In this document: piece after piece, positions 8,972 through 16,704 of the stretch
How the letters are laid out: every line of letters begins with the position of its first letter
Numbering within the stretch: position 1 is the stretch's first letter
Assembly (NCBI GenBank): GCA_041394145.1
Contig: JAWKIW010000005.1
Span: 211,645-275,644 of the forward strand
Direction of reading: 5' to 3'
DNA: 64,000 nt
Source of the DNA: JAWKIW01 sp041394145
GTDB taxonomy: Bacteria; Actinomycetota; Acidimicrobiia; Acidimicrobiales; Acidimicrobilacustridaceae
Translations under genes and position numbers: made by a program
Notes under the pieces: generated by a model
The model's input: the letters and a program-made list of their open reading frames with translations, nothing else
Told to the model about the DNA's origin: nothing
The model's database searches: none

Positions 8972-10102
8972 CGGGACCGTCCAGACCAAGGTGGTGCCCT
9001 CGTCGGGGGCGGATTCGACGGTGAGGCTGCCGCCGAGCTGCTCGGCCCGCTTCGCCAGGTTGCGCAGTCCGTGCCCGTGGTGCTCGTCGGGCGTGCGGGC
9101 GGCGTCGATGCCGCGACCGTCGTCGTCGATGCGCAGGAGCAGGTCGTGGTCGTCGACCTTGAGCCGCACGTCGGCCCGCCCGGCCCCGGCGTGCTTGGCC
9201 ATGTTGGTCAGCGCCTCGCGCACCACGGCGAGCACGTGGTCGGCCACGCCGGCGGGCACCACCGAGTCGATCGGGCCTTCGAACTGCACGATGGGGTCGA
9301 AGCCGAGCGACTCACCGCTCTCGCTGACGAGGTCGAGGACCTCCTGGCGGACCGAGCGGCCCGGCAGGCGGGCGCGCTGCAGCTCGAAGATCGTGGTGCG
9401 GATGTGGCGCACCGTGTCGTCGAGGTCGTCGACGGCGGACTGCAGCCGGGCGGCGAGGTCGGTGTCGGCCTGACGGGCCGCGATGCCCTGCAGGGCGAGG
9501 CCGGTGGCGAAGATCCGCTGGATCACCGTGTCGTGCAGCTCGCGGGCGATGCGCTCGCGGTCCTCGAGCACCAACAGGTCGCTCACCCGGCTGTGCAGGC
9601 GGGCGTTCTCGATCGCCATGGCGGCGGCGGCGGCCAGGCCGGTGACGAGCTCCTCGTCGGCGTCGGTGAAGGCGGGGGCCGATCGCTTGTCGGTGAGGTA
9701 GAGGTTCCCGAACACGGCGCCGCGGACCCGGATCGGCACACCGAGGAACGACGACATCACCGGGTGGTGGGGCGGGAAGCCGAAGCTGTCCGGGTGGCGG
9801 CGCAGGTCGGGGAGGCGCAGGGGCTGGGGCTCGACGATGAGCAGGCCCAGGATGCCGTGCCCCTCCGGGAGGTGCCCGATGCGGTCTGCCTCGTCGTCGT
9901 CGATCCCGACGGTGATGAACTGGGCGAGTCGGGTGTGGCTCTCGTCGACCACGCCGAGGGCACCGAAGGCGGCGTCGACGAGGGTGGTCGCGGTCTCGAC
10001 GATGCGCTGGAGGACGACGGGCAGGCTCAGCTCGCTGCCGACCGTGACGATGGCGTCGAGCAGCTGGTTCAGCTCGGTCGGGCCGACGCCGCGCTCGGTC
10101 AT
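8960..10102 (-). CDS. GAF-domain sensor histidine kinase (DevS-like)
   Basis: The 380-aa cytoplasmic kinase has one GAF domain (about residues 20-165), a HisKA_3 dimerisation domain with the phospho-acceptor His in ERIARELHDTVIQRIF, and an HATPase domain with the N-box VREALTNMAKHAG and the G-box DDGRGID...HGHGLRN. This is the NarL/DevS class, in which mycobacterial members sense O2, NO or CO through heme in GAF; heme binding here is unproven. DevS has two GAF domains, this protein one. Its likely partner is the response regulator at 10981. A TAGACT box lies 8 nt before the ATG. Confidence 0.92.
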   Translation of the reverse strand: MTERGVGPTELNQLLDAIVTVGSELSLPVVLQRIVETATTLVDAAFGALGVVDESHTRLAQFITVGIDDDEADRIGHLPEGHGILGLLIVEPQPLRLPDLRRHPDSFGFPPHHPVMSSFLGVPIRVRGAVFGNLYLTDKRSAPAFTDADEELVTGLAAAAAMAIENARLHSRVSDLLVLEDRERIARELHDTVIQRIFATGLALQGIAARQADTDLAARLQSAVDDLDDTVRHIRTTIFELQRARLPGRSVRQEVLDLVSESGESLGFDPIVQFEGPIDSVVPAGVADHVLAVVREALTNMAKHAGAGRADVRLKVDDHDLLLRIDDDGRGIDAARTPDEHHGHGLRNLAKRAEQLGGSLTVESAPDEGTTLVWTVPLTD

Positions 10103-10137
10103 GGCCGAGCAGTCTACGGGCGGCGCTGCCGGCGGTG

Positions 10138-10779
10138 TCAGCCGGCGCCGCCGCCCCCCGGGTGGGCGCCGCCGTCGCGGTGCACGACCAGGACGGGCAC
10201 GTCGGCGTGGGCGACGTGGCTCGCGGTGCTGCCCAGCAGCACGCGGCTCAACCCCTTGCCCCGGCTGCCGACGGCGAGCAGGTCGGCGCCCCGCTCGCGG
10301 GCGTGGGCCACCAGCATGTCGGCGGGGGTGCCGGTGAGCACCACCGTCTCGGGGTCGATCCCGAACCGGTCCCGCAGCCGGGCGGCGGCCTCGTCGAGCT
10401 CCTCGCCGGCCTCTCGCTTGGGTCGGCTGGGGTCGGGGAGCTGGGTGATGTCGTAGTCCAGGACGGTGGCGAGCACGACGGTGCGGAGCCGGTCGCCGAG
10501 CAGTCCCACCGCCCGCTCGGCCGCCTCGCGGGCGTCGGCCGAGCCGTCGATCCCGACGACCACGTCGACCTCGCCGCCGGCGGGCCGCCCGGTGTGTCGC
10601 ACCTCGGCCGGAGGGAGGTCCTCCTCGGCGTCTCGTGCCTTGAGCGCCAGCAGCCCCGCCAGCGGGCCGTACAGCACGAGGCTGCCCCAGATGAGCGGGG
10701 AGTGGCCCTTGCGGACCATCACCAGCGCCACGGCCGCGCCGATGAGGATCCAGATCACGACGGCCACGACGACGACCAT
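10138..10779 (-). CDS. Membrane-anchored universal stress protein
   Basis: The 213-aa protein begins with two hydrophobic segments (VVVVAVVIWILIGAAVALVMV and LIWGSLVLYGPLAGLLAL) and then one UspA domain (about residues 70-205). The nucleotide-binding GSRGKGLSRVLLGSTASHV motif (G-2x-G-9x-G-S/T) is intact, so ATP binding is likely. UspA proteins are a hallmark of the DosR regulon. It is divergent from the devR-like gene and the intergenic region carries repeated palindromic sites. A TACGAT box 6 nt before the ATG suggests a leaderless message. Confidence 0.9.
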   Translation of the reverse strand: MVVVVAVVIWILIGAAVALVMVRKGHSPLIWGSLVLYGPLAGLLALKARDAEEDLPPAEVRHTGRPAGGEVDVVVGIDGSADAREAAERAVGLLGDRLRTVVLATVLDYDITQLPDPSRPKREAGEELDEAAARLRDRFGIDPETVVLTGTPADMLVAHARERGADLLAVGSRGKGLSRVLLGSTASHVAHADVPVLVVHRDGGAHPGGGGAG

Positions 10780-10837
10780 GCGTCGATCGTAGGTGCCCGG
10801 GCGCTCGAGGCTGGTCGAACCGGTCGCCGTGACGGCC

Positions 10838-10877
10838 GGGTCCGATCGGACCCCGCCCGTGTCGTTCGGACCCCGCC
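10838..10877. promoter_or_regulatory. 16-bp perfect palindrome and 20-bp phased repeat between usp and devR-like genes
   Basis: GGGTCCGATCGGACCC (10838-10853) is a perfect palindrome. Its right half, TCGGACCCCGCC, recurs exactly 20 bp downstream (10846-10857 and 10866-10877), two helical turns apart. This is the expected position for autoregulation of the divergent stress-protein and response-regulator genes. It fits the DosR consensus less well (arm spacing differs by 2 bp). Confidence 0.55.
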
Positions 10878-10980
10878 GCGCGCCGCTCGGGCCGGGCGTG
10901 CCCATCCGAGGCGTCGACCGGCCCGTCGCCTCGACGGCTGCATGGCGCGTGGTCCGAGTCCCACCGGGCAGAATGGGACG

Positions 10981-11634
10981 ATGGCCATCAAGGTGTTCCT
11001 GCTCGACGACCACGAGGTCGTCCGTCGTGGGCTGCGGGAGCTGCTCGAGTCGACGGGTGAGATGGAGGTCGTCGGGGAGGCCGGGCTGGCCGAGGAGGCC
11101 CTGCGCCGCATCCCCGCCACCCAGCCCGACGTGGCCGTGCTCGACGTCAGGCTCCCCGACGGTGACGGGGTCGAGGTGTGCCGCGAGCTGCGGTCCAAGG
11201 ACCCGAGCCTGCAGTGCCTGATGCTCACGTCGTACTCCGACGACGAGGCCCTCTTCGACGCCATCATGGCCGGGGCCGCCGGGTACGTCTTGAAGCAGAT
11301 CCGCGGCACCGAGCTCGTCGACGCCATCAGGAAGGTGGCGTCCGGCCAGTCGCTGCTCGATCCGTCCCTGACCGCCAAGGTGCTCGAGCGCCTCCGCACG
11401 GGCGGCGCCGAGGACAAGAAGCTCGAGGCGCTCACCGACCAGGAGCGCCGCATCCTCGAGCTGCTCGCCGAGGGGCTCACCAACCGCGAGATCGCCGAGC
11501 GGATGTACCTGGCCGAGAAGACGGTGAAGAACTACGTGTCGAACCTGCTCGCCAAGATGGGCATGCAGCGGCGCACCGAGGCGGCGGTGTACGCCGCCCG
11601 GCTGTCCGAGCGCCACAAGCGCCAGTCGGGCTGA
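10981..11634 (+). CDS. NarL/DevR-family response regulator
   Basis: The 217-aa protein has a receiver domain (acidic DDH near residues 9-11, phospho-acceptor Asp in VAVLDVRLPDGDG, Thr in MLTSYSD, Lys in YVLKQ) and a C-terminal LuxR-type HTH (LTDQERRILELLAEGLTNREIAERM...KTVKNYVSNLLAKMGMQRRTEAAVYA). This HTH is very like DevR/DosR, whose key recognition-helix residues are the Lys and Asn in TVKNYVSNLL. It probably receives phosphate from the GAF kinase at 8960 and binds the GGGAC-type palindromes in this region. CAGAAT at 10969-10974 lies 6 nt before the ATG. Confidence 0.93.
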   Translation: MAIKVFLLDDHEVVRRGLRELLESTGEMEVVGEAGLAEEALRRIPATQPDVAVLDVRLPDGDGVEVCRELRSKDPSLQCLMLTSYSDDEALFDAIMAGAAGYVLKQIRGTELVDAIRKVASGQSLLDPSLTAKVLERLRTGGAEDKKLEALTDQERRILELLAEGLTNREIAERMYLAEKTVKNYVSNLLAKMGMQRRTEAAVYAARLSERHKRQSG

Positions 11635-11655
11635 TCCTCCCGGCGTCCTCGCCGC

Positions 11656-14109
11656 TCAGCGGTCGGCAGCGGTGCCGCGCCCGTCCGGGGCGTGGGCATG
11701 GTGGTGCTCGACCATGGCCATGTCGACCAGCTCGGGCTTCCCCTCGATGCGGTCGCGCCAGCCGGCGAGGCGCCAGCCCAGCTCCAGCACCATGCAGGCG
11801 ATGGCGGCGATGCCGATGACGGCCAGCTCGGTGACCTGGTCGGGCAGCTCGATGGCGAAGTAGCTCCGCAGCGGCGGGATGGCGAGGATGCCGACGAAGC
11901 ACGCGACCATGAGCGCCAGCAGGCCGATGCGCCACGCCACGAAGGGGCGAGCCAGGATCGACAGCACCCACATGGCCACGATGAACAGCACGATCGTGGC
12001 CGCCGTCTGCGCCACCCGGAGCTCGTCCTCGCCGACCTGGTTCTTCACCACCATGTAGGCCGTGAAGGTCGCGACGGCGGTCACGATGCCGGCCGGGATG
12101 GCGAAGCGCAGCACGCGACCGAGGAAGCCCGGTCGGGCCCGGCGGGCGTTCGGCGCCAGCGCCAGGAAGAAGGCGGGGATGCCGATGGTGAGGCTCGAGA
12201 TGATCGTCAGGTGGCGCGGGTAGAACGGGAAGGCCACGCCCGCCACCCCGACCGCCAGCGCCAGCAGGAAGGCGTAGGTGGTCTTGGTGAGGAACAGGTT
12301 CGCCACCCGCTCGACGTTGGCGATGACCCGGCGGCCCTCGGCGACCACCGAAGGGAACACGGCGAAGGAGTTGTCGAGGAGCACGAAGCGGGCGACGGAT
12401 CGGGCAGCGGCGGACCCGGAGCCCATGGCCACTCCGATCTCGGCGTCCTTGAGGGCGAGCGTGTCGTTCACCCCGTCGCCCGTCATGGCGACCTCGTGGC
12501 CCTTCGCCTGCAGGGCGTGGACCATCTCGCGCTTCTGCTGGGGCGTGACCCGGCCGAACACCGAGGTGCGCTCCATCACCTCGGCCAGCTCGTCGAGGTC
12601 GGCGGGCAGCGTGCGGGCGTCGAGCGGGTGGTCGGCGCCGTCGATGCCGCAGCGCTCGGCGACGGCGCCCACCGTCACCGGGTTGTCGCCCGAGATGACC
12701 TTCACGATCACGCCCTGGCTCTTGAAGTAGTCGACGGTGTCGGGGGCGTCGGGGCGGATCTTCTCCTCGAGCACGACCAGGGCGGCCGGCGCCAGACCAT
12801 CGGGCAGGTCCTCACCGGCGAGGCCGGCGGGCGCGTGGGCGAGCAGGAGCACCCGTCGTCCCCGCTCGGCGTAGTGGCGGACCCGCTGGTCGACGTCGGC
12901 GGCGCCGTCGGCGTCGGCGTGGGCGGCCAGGATGTCGGGCGCGCCGAGCAGCCAGGCGCCGTGGCCGTCGAAGCTGTTGGCGCTCCACTTGCGGGCCGAC
13001 GAGAAGGGCACGGTGCCGGTGAGGCGCCACCCCGGCTCGTGGGTGTACTCGGCGGCGATGGCGGCCATCGACGGGTTCGGGTCCTCGTCGGCGCGGGCCA
13101 TGGCGGCGAGGACGTTCGAAGGTGCCTCGCCGACGTCGCCGAGGTGCTCGACGGTGTTGCACACCAGCCGTCCCTCGGTGAGGGTCCCCGTCTTGTCGAC
13201 GCACAGCACGTCGACGCGGGCCAGGCCCTCGATGGCGGCCAGCTCCTGCACCAGCACGTTCTTCTTGCCCAACCGCAGCACACCGATGGCCAGCGCCATC
13301 GACGTGAGCAGGACCAGCCCCTCGGGGACCATGGCCACCATGCCGGCCACCGAGCCCTGCACCGCCTCGGTGACGCCCTCGTGGTTGCGGACCTGGGCCC
13401 AGATCAGCAGGGCCCCGGTGGGGATGATGAGCCAGGTGACCAGCTTGAGGATGGTGTTGATCCCGTCGCGCAGCTCGGACTTGACCAGCGTGAAGCGCGA
13501 CGCGTCCTCACGGAGCTTGAACGCGTAGGACTCGGTGCCGACGGCGGTGGCGCGGAACACGCCGCGGCCGGCCACCACGAAGCTGCCCGACAGCACCTGG
13601 TCGCCGGGCTCCTTGACGATGGGATCGGCTTCGCCGGTCAGCAGCGACTCGTCGATCTCGAGGCCGACGCCAGCGAGGATCTCGCCGTCCACCGTGATCT
13701 GGTCGCCGAGGCCGAGCTCGATGATGTCGTCGGCGACCAGCTCGGTCGTGGGCACGTCGATGGTCTGACCGTCGCGGCGCACGCGGCTGTGCGGGGCCGA
13801 GAGCAGGGTGAGGCGATCGAGGGTCCGCTTGGCCCGGACCTCCTGGACGATCCCGATGAGGGCGTTCAGGACGAGCACGATGCCGAAGAGGGCGTCGCGG
13901 TACTCGCGCACGGCGAGGATGGCGACGAGCTGCGCCGAGCAGCGCGTTGAACCGGGTGAAGACGTTGGCCCGGTGATCTCGCCGTACGTGCGACTGGTCG
14001 GGCTCGGGACGTCGTTCGTCCGCCCCTCGGCCCGCCGTTGCTGGACCTCGGCCGCCGTCAGGCCCCGGCGCACCGCGGCGTCAGCGTCGACCGTCGTCGC
14101 CGTCTCCAC
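11656..14109 (-). CDS. P-type cation-transporting ATPase (CtpE-like)
   Basis: The roughly 817-aa membrane pump uses ATP to move a cation; similarity of the tail (YPRHLTIISSLTIGIPAFFLALAPN) to mycobacterial CtpE suggests Ca2+, but this is inference. The phosphorylation motif DKTGTLTEG, TGEADPI (actuator TGE), and TGDGVNDTLALKDAEIG hinge are intact. Near the N-terminus (about 13,925-13,965) one short stretch reads in another frame (ANVFTRFNALLG instead of PTSSPGSTRCSA), bounded by two compensating indels, so the first transmembrane helix is garbled. A DosR-regulated P-type ATPase (CtpF) exists in mycobacteria, which fits the location. Confidence 0.9.
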   Translation of the reverse strand: METATTVDADAAVRRGLTAAEVQQRRAEGRTNDVPSPTSRTYGEITGPTSSPGSTRCSAQLVAILAVREYRDALFGIVLVLNALIGIVQEVRAKRTLDRLTLLSAPHSRVRRDGQTIDVPTTELVADDIIELGLGDQITVDGEILAGVGLEIDESLLTGEADPIVKEPGDQVLSGSFVVAGRGVFRATAVGTESYAFKLREDASRFTLVKSELRDGINTILKLVTWLIIPTGALLIWAQVRNHEGVTEAVQGSVAGMVAMVPEGLVLLTSMALAIGVLRLGKKNVLVQELAAIEGLARVDVLCVDKTGTLTEGRLVCNTVEHLGDVGEAPSNVLAAMARADEDPNPSMAAIAAEYTHEPGWRLTGTVPFSSARKWSANSFDGHGAWLLGAPDILAAHADADGAADVDQRVRHYAERGRRVLLLAHAPAGLAGEDLPDGLAPAALVVLEEKIRPDAPDTVDYFKSQGVIVKVISGDNPVTVGAVAERCGIDGADHPLDARTLPADLDELAEVMERTSVFGRVTPQQKREMVHALQAKGHEVAMTGDGVNDTLALKDAEIGVAMGSGSAAARSVARFVLLDNSFAVFPSVVAEGRRVIANVERVANLFLTKTTYAFLLALAVGVAGVAFPFYPRHLTIISSLTIGIPAFFLALAPNARRARPGFLGRVLRFAIPAGIVTAVATFTAYMVVKNQVGEDELRVAQTAATIVLFIVAMWVLSILARPFVAWRIGLLALMVACFVGILAIPPLRSYFAIELPDQVTELAVIGIAAIACMVLELGWRLAGWRDRIEGKPELVDMAMVEHHHAHAPDGRGTAADR

Positions 14110-14271
14110 GCCGACTGTCTACCGCAGCACCACCCTCCGCGGCGGGCCCTGGGCGTCGTGGCCCGCTACCGCCCGGTGGTGGGGTGCACGACGGTGCGGA
14201 CCGGCCCTGCCCGCGGTCGGGACCCGGCGGTCGCCGCCGGTGTCGCCGAAGTACCGTCGTGGTCGTTGGCG

Positions 14272-14597
14272 TCAGTCCTCGTCGGGCTCGAAGGCGTAGT
14301 GCTGGCTCTCGAGGACCTGCTCGAGGTCGGGCTCGGCCTCGTCGCGCTCTCGGCCCAGCGGGGGGCGTCCTCGGGCTGCTCGTCACCGAAGTAGGTGGCC
14401 GGCACTCGGCCGTCGTCGTCGGCGCCGAGGGCCACCTCGGCCCGACCCGGGTCCTCGGCCGGCAGCACGTCGTGGACGTCGCGCTCGAGATGCAGGGCGC
14501 TCGCCTCGGGGGACAGTCCGACCTGCTCCTCGAGCTCGTCGTCGGAGGGGAGGAACTCCCACTCGTCCACGGGTTGCTTCGGCTGCTCGACGGTCAT
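14272..14597 (-). CDS. Acidic hypothetical protein (one frame break)
   Basis: The protein starts MTVEQPKQPVDEWEFLPSDDELEEQ and is strongly acidic and disordered-looking. After EQPEDAP a run of six C residues (about 14,348-14,354) needs one extra base; the corrected tail reads LGRERDEAEPDLEQVLESQHYAFEPDED and stops at 14272, giving about 108 aa. Both halves share the same acidic, Glu/Asp-rich character, which supports the reconstruction. I do not recognise the family. It lies upstream of the ATPase on the same strand. Confidence 0.6.
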
Positions 14598-14735
14598 GAC
14601 GACGCTCCTCGGTCCTGAGGGCTCGTGTCGATCTGCTCGTTCGTCCGGTGGTTCCGCCTGCCTTCACCCTGCTCCGGTTCGCCGGCTCGGCAAGTGAGGA
14701 AGGTCCCGACGGGGGGTGGGCCCTGTCCACGCGGT

Positions 14736-15179
14736 TCACCCGTGGCGCACCGGGACGATCACCACCGGGCGGGTGGACCGCTTGACGAGCGCCTCGGCCA
14801 CGTTGCCGAGCAGGAGGTGGCGCAGCCCCGAGTGGCCGTGGGAGCCGACGACGATCTCGCCGGCGCCGATGCGCTCGGCCTCCTCGAGGATCTTGTCGAT
14901 GGTCGGACCCATGACCACGAGGGCTCGGCCTGGACGCCGTCGGCGGCGAGGCGGTCGGCGATCGTGCAAGCGGCGCCGCTCGTCGACGAGCTGGCCGGCA
15001 CGATCGTGGCGCGTGTACGGGCTGATGTCGTCCTTGTCGTACCCGGCGATCACCGGCTCGTCGGCGGCGACGTGCAGCACGTGGATGCGCCCGCCCCGAT
15101 CGCGTGCGAGCTCGGCGGCCTCGGCCACCACCGCGTCGGTGGCGTCGGAGAAGTCGACACAGGCGAGGACCTCGCGCAC
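14736..15179 (-). CDS. Universal stress protein, single UspA domain (two compensating frame breaks)
   Basis: The UspA domain of about 147 aa starts VREVLACVDFSDATDAVVAEAAELA and ends GSHGHSGLRHLLLGNVAEALVKRSTRPVVIVPV, with the ATP-binding G-2x-G-9x-G motif intact. The middle (about 14,925-14,990) reads correctly in another frame as ACTIADRLAADGVQAE, so two compensating single-base indels are present. Function follows the family: a small nucleotide-binding stress protein. A TAACGT box lies 8 nt before the GTG start. It is the second USP of the island and unlike the first has no membrane anchor. Confidence 0.82.
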   Translation of the reverse strand: MREVLACVDFSDATDAVVAEAAELARDRGGRIHVLHVAADEPVIAGYDKDDISPYTRHDRAGQLVDERRRLHDRRPPRRRRRPGRALVVMGPTIDKILEEAERIGAGEIVVGSHGHSGLRHLLLGNVAEALVKRSTRPVVIVPVRHG

Positions 15180-15216
15180 GGCCGCCGACGTTAGCGGAGG
15201 CCTTGCCCCCGACGCG

Positions 15217-15247
15217 CCGGTGCCCTGCCCGAGGGGCAGGGCACCGG
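15217..15247 (-). terminator. 14-bp perfect hairpin after secreted-protein gene
   Basis: Arms 15217-15230 and 15234-15247 (CCGGTGCCCTGCCC and complement) enclose a 3-nt loop, 26 bp past the stop of the minus-strand gene at 15273. It isolates that gene from the USP downstream. Confidence 0.8.
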
Positions 15248-15272
15248 GCGCGGTGGGGGGCTCAGCGGTCGG

Positions 15273-15739
15273 TCACCGCTGGGCGTTGGCCGCCCGGCCC
15301 TGGAGCTGGCGGTGGACCAGCGTGTCGATCCGCTCGGGGACCTTGGCCTTGAGCTGGTCGGCCTTCTCCTGGGTGAGCTTGCCGTTGGTGACCGCCTCGT
15401 CGATGCGGGCGTCCACCTTGCCCACGAGGTCGTTCACGATCGTGTCGAGCGGCACGCCCTTCTCCTGGGCGACGTCGGCGATGCTCTTGCCGGAGCGGAG
15501 CTCGGCGACCAGGTCCTTCGACGACATGTTCAGGTCCTTGGCGACCTCGTCGACCGCCTGCTTGGCGAAGTGGCGGATGCGGTGGCGCAGCGGGTGCTGG
15601 GCGTCACCGGGCTGGGTGGACTGGGTCTGCTGCCCGTTGTCCTGGGCACCGGCGATGCCGGTGAAGCCGGTGGCGGCGATGGCGACCGAGCCGCCGAAGA
15701 GGGCAGGCCGGCGGCGGTGGAGGCGAGGAGCTTGCGCAT
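15273..15739 (-). CDS. Secreted helical protein of unknown function (one frame break)
   Basis: The ATG at 15739 starts MRKLLASTAAGLP; after one frame break (about 15,700) it continues as LFGGSVAIAATGFTGIAGAQDNG, together forming a signal peptide with an Ala-x-Ala-like cleavage region. The mature part (about 120 aa) is charged and helical: LRHRIRHFAKQAVDEVAKDLNMSSKDLVAELRSGKSIADVAQEKG, then a series of short amphipathic helices (KLTQEKADQLKAKVPERIDTLV). The LRSGKSIADVAQEKGV motif is common in small actinobacterial exported proteins of unknown role. The frame break is probably a lost base. Confidence 0.75.
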
Positions 15740-15847
15740 GGTGGGGTTCCCTTCGGGTCCTGAGGGGGTCGGCTGTCGAGGATCAGGATCGGGGCGCGCC
15801 GTTAGGACGGTGTGAGGCGCCGATCACGGGTCGGCCAACACGAGCGC

Positions 15848-15948
15848 GCCGAGCGGTCCGGCTCAGGGGGTGGAGTGCCGCCGAGCGTGCCGAGCGGTCC
15901 GGCTCAGGGGTCGGCCGCACGAGCACGCCGAGCGGTCCGGCTCAGGGG
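15848..15948. repeat. Three imperfectly spaced copies of a 22-bp GC-rich repeat
   Basis: GCCGAGCGGTCCGGCTCAGG (plus GG) occurs at 15848-15869, 15889-15910 and 15927-15948, starting 41 and 38 bp apart. The last two overlap the 3' end of the DUF305 gene, and each copy supplies a TGA on the minus strand. A terminator, regulatory or slippage-amplified origin is possible. Confidence 0.8.
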
Positions 15949-16580
15949 TGGGTGCCGACGAGGCGTCGGGCCGTCGAGCAGCAGCTCGTACTGGTTGATC
16001 TCGGTCGCGCTGCTGGCGGACCATCAGGCGCGCCAGCTGTCGCAGGTCCGCGCTCTCGGCGTGCTCGGCGGCGTACTCGGCCATGTGCACGCCGCCTGAG
16101 CGGTGGGCGATCATCAGCTCGAGGAACCGCCGATCGACCTGCGGGCCGCTCGAGCCGAGGTAGGCGACCAGGTCGGCCCGGCTGGCCAGGCCGGGCATCT
16201 GGGAGAACGCCACCGGCTCGTCCATCCAGGCCATCACGGTGCGGCCCGGATCGGGGCGGTCCTTGCCTCGATCGTGCAGGTACTGCTCGAGGCGACCCAT
16301 CTCGTAGCGCTGCCCGGCGAGGATGTCGGTGGCCAGGACGGATGGCCGGCTGGGTCGCGTTGCGGGCCGCGTGATCGGCCATGAGCACGGCCTGGTCGTG
16401 GTGGTCAGGCATGTCGGCGGCGAACCCGTCGCTCACCGGCCACGCCCTCGGTGCGCCCGCCCCTCCCGCCTGGTGGCCCCAGACCACGGCGAGCACGAGG
16501 GTGAACAGCCACAGGGCCACCACCGCAGTCACCGTCACGGCGCGCGCACCGGCCTGTCGGTCACCGAGGCTGCCGCTCAC
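15904..16580 (-). CDS. DUF305 membrane-anchored protein (two frame breaks)
   Basis: The protein has an N-terminal membrane anchor (VTVTAVVALWLFTLVLAVVWG) and then a DUF305 ferritin-like four-helix domain facing outside. The DUF305 histidine signatures are split over frames: DMPDHHDQAVLMADHAARNATQP in the start frame, then VLATDILAGQRYEMGRLEQYL...FLELMIAHRSGGVHMAEYAAEHA in the second, and EINQYELLLDG in a third. Breaks fall near 16,340 and 15,998. Members often bind metal (copper or silver) in the periplasm or cell wall, which fits the multicopper oxidase next door. GTG 16580 has TAGACT 7 nt upstream. The end at 15904 is the reconstructed stop. Confidence 0.78.
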
Positions 16581-16650
16581 GACGGCGAGTCTACGGGTGG
16601 CTCCCGGGGCGGTCGGGTCGCCCCCGTGGCGTCGACCCTCGGCCGGGCGC

Positions 16651-16682
16651 GACCGGGGCCGGGCACGTGCCCGGCCCCGGTC
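16651..16682 (-). terminator. 32-bp perfect palindrome after multicopper oxidase
   Basis: GACCGGGGCCGGGCAC is followed directly by its reverse complement. The palindrome lies 22 bp downstream of the oxidase stop (16705, minus strand) and is likely a very stable terminator between it and the DUF305 gene. Confidence 0.8.
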
Positions 16683-16704
16683 CCGTCCCTGTCGACGGCG
16701 CCCG

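Noticed and set aside
14126..14150. DevR box before the P-type ATPase
   Set aside because: The GGGCC/GGCCC pairs there are only general GC palindromes and do not fit the GGGAC...GTCCC layout; no site good enough to report.
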